Positions 60,178 through 64,000 of a stretch of 64,000 bases of DNA are shown here, in pieces. The DNA is from Triglochin maritima (Eukaryota; Streptophyta; Magnoliopsida; Alismatales; Juncaginaceae), in contig OY821772.1 in assembly GCA_963682175.1 (NCBI GenBank), positions 54,396,925 through 54,460,924 on the forward strand, written 5' to 3'. Under the pieces are notes generated by a model. The model was not told the origin of the DNA, made no database searches, and saw only the letters and a program-made list of their open reading frames with translations. How positions within the stretch are numbered: position 1 is the stretch's first letter; the number at the start of each line of letters is the position of its first letter. A program made the position numbers and the translations under genes.

Positions 60178-61390
60178 TAGTTAGTGAGATGAACATCATT
60201 TATTTAGATTTTCAGATTAATATTGGAAGTGTATTTGTCCACCTCATGACACCCTTAATGCCCGTTCCATCTTTCATTTCAGTATCCTTCACAATGCTGA
60301 AATTAGATAAAATGCTAAAAAATGTCTCCAAATGCAGAATGTGGCATAAAAAATTCTAGGCAACACACAATGTTCTGTGTCAATAAATTCTATTATGTCA
60401 CAATGTTAGAAATTGTACAAGTTTAGTATACTGACAGGCACTATGTGTTTAATCCTCAGAAACTACAAAGCAATTGTCGTTGACATGTTCCTTGTTGCAT
60501 TAAGGGAGAAGCTGAGCATCGACCCGTTGATATGACGTCAAGAAGAATCTGCTTTGGATACCCGTCGCCTGTGTGTTAAGATGACTTGTTTCAAGAAATC
60601 TGCATCACAAGGTAATGTGACAGGCCCATCGCGTGGTAATCCAAGAAATTCTTCAGCCATGTCGAAGAGCTCCCTAAAGATGTTGCTGCTGAGATACGAC
60701 ACAGGTACCATGAATCTTTCCCAACGACGGAGTAAACCACAGTGTGGCCTTTGCTAGCAACCGATGAAGAACCAATCTTGCCATTAGAACCTTGATTTGT
60801 CTTTGCTTGACTCAGCTTTATTGCCATGTCAATGATCTTCTTGTGGTTAAGCATATTGGTTCACTCGAAGTGATTTCTCTGGCAACAAAACAGTAGATAC
60901 AAGTTTCTGAATTTGCTTGGGCTGTGTTGAACTGATAAGCATGGGGATGATGCAGCTTTATAGGATGAGGAAATGGCGTTAGACAGTGCATGTGCCATTG
61001 AGTTCTCTATTAGTGGTGGTTGAGAGTGAAAATGACAGTGGGGTAGATGTCCAACACCTTAGTTGTCACCTCAAGATTATGGTTGTTGGGTTGTCGGATG
61101 GTGTCAAGGCAACTCGACAGTATTCACGTGAATTAGTTTCTCAAAGTCATGGTCATGGAAAATCTTATGATTAATTGTTGGGCGTTGTAGTTGATAGAGC
61201 CCATCTTAACAATTGAATAACATTAGCAATGCTTCAGCAGCCATTCATGAGAGTTGTCTCTCTAGTCCTGCGGTGCGGTGCATACCTTTAATGTTCTAAG
61301 TTTTCTTACTCTCCGTGTCCTTGGTTGTTTTTGTAATATACTTGTTTTGTCTGTTTTAGCGTGTAGTTGTCTTCCCTCCTAAATTATGTT
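60178..61390. repeat. 1.2 kb duplicated segment, copy 2 (contains broken SAUR)
   Basis: Partner of 57034-58245. A third, shorter relic of the upstream block (GCATGTGCCATTGAGTTC) follows at about 61470-61560. Confidence 0.9.
60564..60854 (-). pseudogene. SAUR duplicate, frameshifted
   Basis: It is nearly identical to the SAUR at 57712. It starts MLNHKKIIDMAIKLSQAKTN, with Arg changed to Ile. One base is lost in the codons for DGER (about 60725), so after VVYSV the frame changes and the SAUR core is lost. The original stop codon TGA is also changed to CGA. The upstream TATA-like element is intact, so it may still be transcribed. Confidence 0.9.
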
Positions 61391-62110
61391 TTGATAAATA
61401 CCAAATAATTTGTGTATTGTTTAGTGGTGATTGAAAGTTAAAATGACAGTGGGGTAGATGTTATTAGACTGTGCATGTGCCATTGAGTTCTCTATTAGTG
61501 GCGATTGAAAGTGAAATTACAGTGGGGTAGATGTCCAACACCTTAGTTATCACCTCGAGATGGTATAAATGTGAGTCAGTTTCTCGAGGATAAGATTGTG
61601 AAAGGGAGATTATGATTAATTGCTGCGCCTTATAGTTTTGGTTAGGCGCATTTTACTAATTGAATAACATGGTCTTGTCTGTGCACTAGGTCTTGATTCA
61701 ACTTGTAAGATCCTAATTTGGTTTCTTATATCCAATTCGTACTACGTCTGACGGTGTTATGCATTGTCTTTGGCATTTCCAAAGAGCACTATCTTGTTTA
61801 GTCATTGTAGCTGTCTTAAGTTTTTGGTTGGATTTACATGTGTAGTTCCCAATCTGATTCAAGTGATCCGTCATAGTTAACCTGTAATATGTAAAAGTAA
61901 CCATAGTATCCTAATTAGTAGTCGTGCATTTTGATCGCTGTGGTGTAGTATGGTAAAGTAACAACAAGATTAGCAATCATTCTTGAGAGTGGTCCCTTGT
62001 GTCTTGTAGCACAAACATTACATGTTCTAAGTTTCTCTGTATGGTTGAGTTAATTGTCTCTTTTATGTTTTGTCTCTTGTAATAGGTAGATATTTTTCCT
62101 CCAAAATTAT
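61391..62110. other. intergenic DNA with a short SAUR-promoter relic
   Basis: The only structure seen is the repeated GAAAGT(T/G)AAA.TGACAGTGGGGTAGATG block near 61430-61540, also found upstream of both SAUR copies. No coding region is recognised. Confidence 0.5.
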
Positions 62111-62326
62111 TGTTTTCTTATATCAAACGGGAATAGGGAAAAAGGGATTGATTTCTATTTTTGTGTACTGAGGTTTACATGAGTTTATATATATATACAT
62201 GGGAAAGCTGGGTGATCGTTTGAAGTAAAAGCTGAGTGAAGAGATGCATCGTATGGGAGAGGAAGCGACGATTGGTGAAGGGGCGCTCTGCATGTAGGTG
62301 AACAGGTGCGTTTGTATGTTTTAACA
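62111..62326 (-). repeat. 3' LTR of copia element 2
   Basis: The inner boundary is clear, next to the polypurine tract (TGTTAAAACATAC). The outer boundary at about 62111 is an estimate from a TGTT word on the plus strand, because the other LTR is not in the window. Confidence 0.65.
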
Positions 62327-64000
62327 CTCCCCCTCAAGTTGGGCCTGGAAGAGATTGTAGGTGCCTAACTTGCTTATGATGGTGTCGAATGGTTGTTTAC
62401 TTAGGGCTTTGGTGAAGACGTCCGCCAATTGTTCTTTACTGGAGACATACGGAACTTCTATTTCTCCAGCTTGAATTTTCTCACGGATGAAGTGACAGTC
62501 AACTTCAATGTGTTTGGTCCTTTCGTGGAACACAGGATTGGAAGCAATGTGTCGTGCGGCGTTGTTGTCGCAAAACATATTCATAGCTTTAGTGTGAGTT
62601 TGACCCATATCGTGCAGAAGTTGCTTTAACCAAATGAGTTCACTGGTGGTGGACGTCATTGCTCGATATTCTGCTTCTGCACTTGATCGAGCAACCACCT
62701 TTTGTTTCTTACTTCTCCAAGTAACCAGATTTCCACCAACAAATGTGCAAAAACTGGTAGTTGACCTACGATCATGGCTTCCTGCCCAATCAGCATCTGA
62801 AAAACCAATGATGTTGTTAGAATTGTTATTTTTCATTAGCAACCCTTGTCCTGGTGTTTGTTTTATGTACCTCAGAATTCTATCAATAATATCTAAATGT
62901 GATGTTCGAGGTGCATGCATGAATTGACTTACTATACTAACAGCAAATGTAATGTCGGGTCTGGTTACGGTTAAATATATGAGTTTTCCTACAAGTCTTT
63001 GGTATTGGTGAATGTCTCTAATAGGTTCACCGTTGGTTGGACTGGTTTTGAGATTTGCCTCAATGAGTGTATTAGCTGGTCTAGCCCCAAGTTTTCCTGT
63101 TTCTTTTAAGAGATCTAGGGCATATTTTCTTTGTGACAAAAATAGACCCATTTTTGAGTATGCAATTTCTATTCCTAAGAAATATTTTAGGAATCCTAGA
63201 TCTTTTATATCAAATTTGGTTTTTAGATAGTGTTTAACTTGATTAATTTGTTCATTATTATCACCAGTAATGATGATATCATCTACGTAGACCAAGACTA
63301 TGAGAATCTCTCTTTTATGATGCCTAGTGAACATAGATGCGTCAGCAGAGGATTTAAAGAAACCATAAGCAAGAAGGAAGTGACTGAGTTTTGCATACCA
63401 TGCGCGGGGTGATTGCTTTAGGCCATAGATGGCTTTATTGAGTTTGCATACCTGGTTGGGAGAGGTGTTGTAACCTGGAGGGGGTACCATGTATACTTCT
63501 TCTTCAAGGGTGCCTTGAAGAAAAGCATTTCTGACATCCATTTGATAAAGCTTCCATCCTTTGTTAACTGCTATGGAAAGAAGAACCCGAACAGTATTCA
63601 TTTTTGCTACTGGTGCGAAGGTTTCTAGGTAGTCAAGCCCATAGGTTTGAGTATACCCTTTTGCTACAAGGCGAGCTTTATACATTTCGATAGTACCATC
63701 GCTATTATATTTTATTTTGTAAACCCATTTGCATCCAACGGGTTTTGTTTTATTTGGTCTAGGGATAAGAGTCCAAGTGTTGTTGGTTTCTAGGGCTTTA
63801 AGTTCTTCTTGCATTGCTTTTTGCCATTTAGGATTGCTACTGGCTTCTTCGTAGTTTTTTGGTTCTAGGGTTTCGTTTATTCGGTTTAGAAAAACCCTAT
63901 AGTTTGGCTGTATTTGTTTGTAGGTGAGGTAGTTCTGAATGGGATAAGTTACTTGAGAGGTGATAAAATCATTAAACCTAGTGGGAGGACGTCTTGGTCG
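62321..64000 (-). CDS. copia 2 reverse transcriptase-RNase H, open frame, 5' end outside window
   Basis: The frame is open from the window edge to TAA at 62321, which overlaps the LTR start (LEGEC then stop). Reading in order: a linker (FNDFITSQVTYPIQNYLTYK), the RT start (NTWTLIPRPNKTKPVGCKWV), [38 protein letters not shown], the catalytic YVDDIIITG, YFLGIEIAYSKMGLFLSQRK, TVTRPDITFAVS, and RNase H with SDADWAGSHDRRSTTSF, SSAEAEYRAM, FCDNNAARHIASNPVFHERT and KEQLADVFTKAL. No stop or shift interrupts about 560 residues, so the element is either young or recently active. Confidence 0.95.
   Translation of the reverse strand, partial: RPRRPPTRFNDFITSQVTYPIQNYLTYKQIQPNYRVFLNRINETLEPKNYEEASSNPKWQKAMQEELKALETNNTWTLIPRPNKTKPVGCKWVYKIKYNSDGTIEMYKARLVAKGYTQTYGLDYLETFAPVAKMNTVRVLLSIAVNKGWKLYQMDVRNAFLQGTLEEEVYMVPPPGYNTSPNQVCKLNKAIYGLKQSPRAWYAKLSHFLLAYGFFKSSADASMFTRHHKREILIVLVYVDDIIITGDNNEQINQVKHYLKTKFDIKDLGFLKYFLGIEIAYSKMGLFLSQRKYALDLLKETGKLGARPANTLIEANLKTSPTNGEPIRDIHQYQRLVGKLIYLTVTRPDITFAVSIVSQFMHAPRTSHLDIIDRILRYIKQTPGQGLLMKNNNSNNIIGFSDADWAGSHDRRSTTSFCTFVGGNLVTWRSKKQKVVARSSAEAEYRAMTSTTSELIWLKQLLHDMGQTHTKAMNMFCDNNAARHIASNPVFHERTKHIEVDCHFIREKIQAGEIEVPYVSSKEQLADVFTKALSKQPFDTIISKLGTYNLFQAQLEGEC

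Larger units (their letters stand above)
62111..64000 (-). mobile_element. Ty1/copia retrotransposon 2, 3' part (continues beyond window)
   Basis: The minus strand holds an open RT-RNase H frame, the polypurine tract TTGAGGGGGAG, and a 3' LTR beginning TGTTAAAACATAC at 62326. The LTR's outer end is probably near 62111 (TGTTTTCTTATATC on the plus strand), giving roughly 216 bp. The 5' half of the element lies outside the window, so a target duplication cannot be checked. It belongs to the same lineage as copia element 1 but is much better preserved. Confidence 0.92.

Overview
This is nuclear DNA from a flowering plant, most likely a eudicot. The genes have plant-type GT-AG introns, there is a chloroplast-targeted ferredoxin-thioredoxin reductase subunit and a small SAUR cluster, and the AT-rich intergenic DNA is full of plant transposons (MULE, CACTA, hAT, Ty1/copia). 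I cannot name the species.

Layout. 1-6285 (minus): 5' seven exons of a WDR44-like WD40 gene that runs off the left edge. 9474-17680: a cluster of DNA transposons made of a fold-back derivative (element A), an unclassified inverted-repeat element, and a 5.5 kb MULE (element B) carrying a 1.2 kb CACTA insertion. 17681-22796: gene-poor, with an eroded tandem repeat and simple repeats. 22956-27778: a decayed Ty1/copia element between 159-bp direct repeats of its target. 29255-30918 (minus): FAM32A homologue. 34570-35007 (plus): FTR variable subunit. 39120-40750 (plus): basic Ser/Arg-rich protein with a myristoylation-type N-terminus. 41670-51677: a second, larger MULE copy (element C) broken by a 2,255-bp solo LTR and about 3.2 kb of palindrome-rich repeat. 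53912-61390: one intact SAUR gene, two broken ones, a 1.2 kb duplication and a hAT-type MITE. 62111-64000: the 3' end of a second copia element with an open RT-RNase H frame that runs off the right edge.

Main discovery candidate. Elements A, B and C belong to one family. The full plan, read from B and C together, is: TIR; a transposase gene whose transcript splices a MULE transposase with a SWIM-type zinc motif to an OTU-type cysteine protease domain; then, convergent to it, a plant mobile domain (PMD/MAIN-like) gene; TIR. Both genes start with a tiny exon (30 and 54 bp), and the intron after it carries a GACGCC/GGCGTC hairpin in all three copies. In B one of these introns holds a 33-bp-period array of seven hairpins. 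All copies here are damaged, so function is inferred from architecture. MULE-OTU and PMD-transposon associations are each known from general knowledge; the convergent pairing with symmetric intron hairpins is the part I do not recognise.
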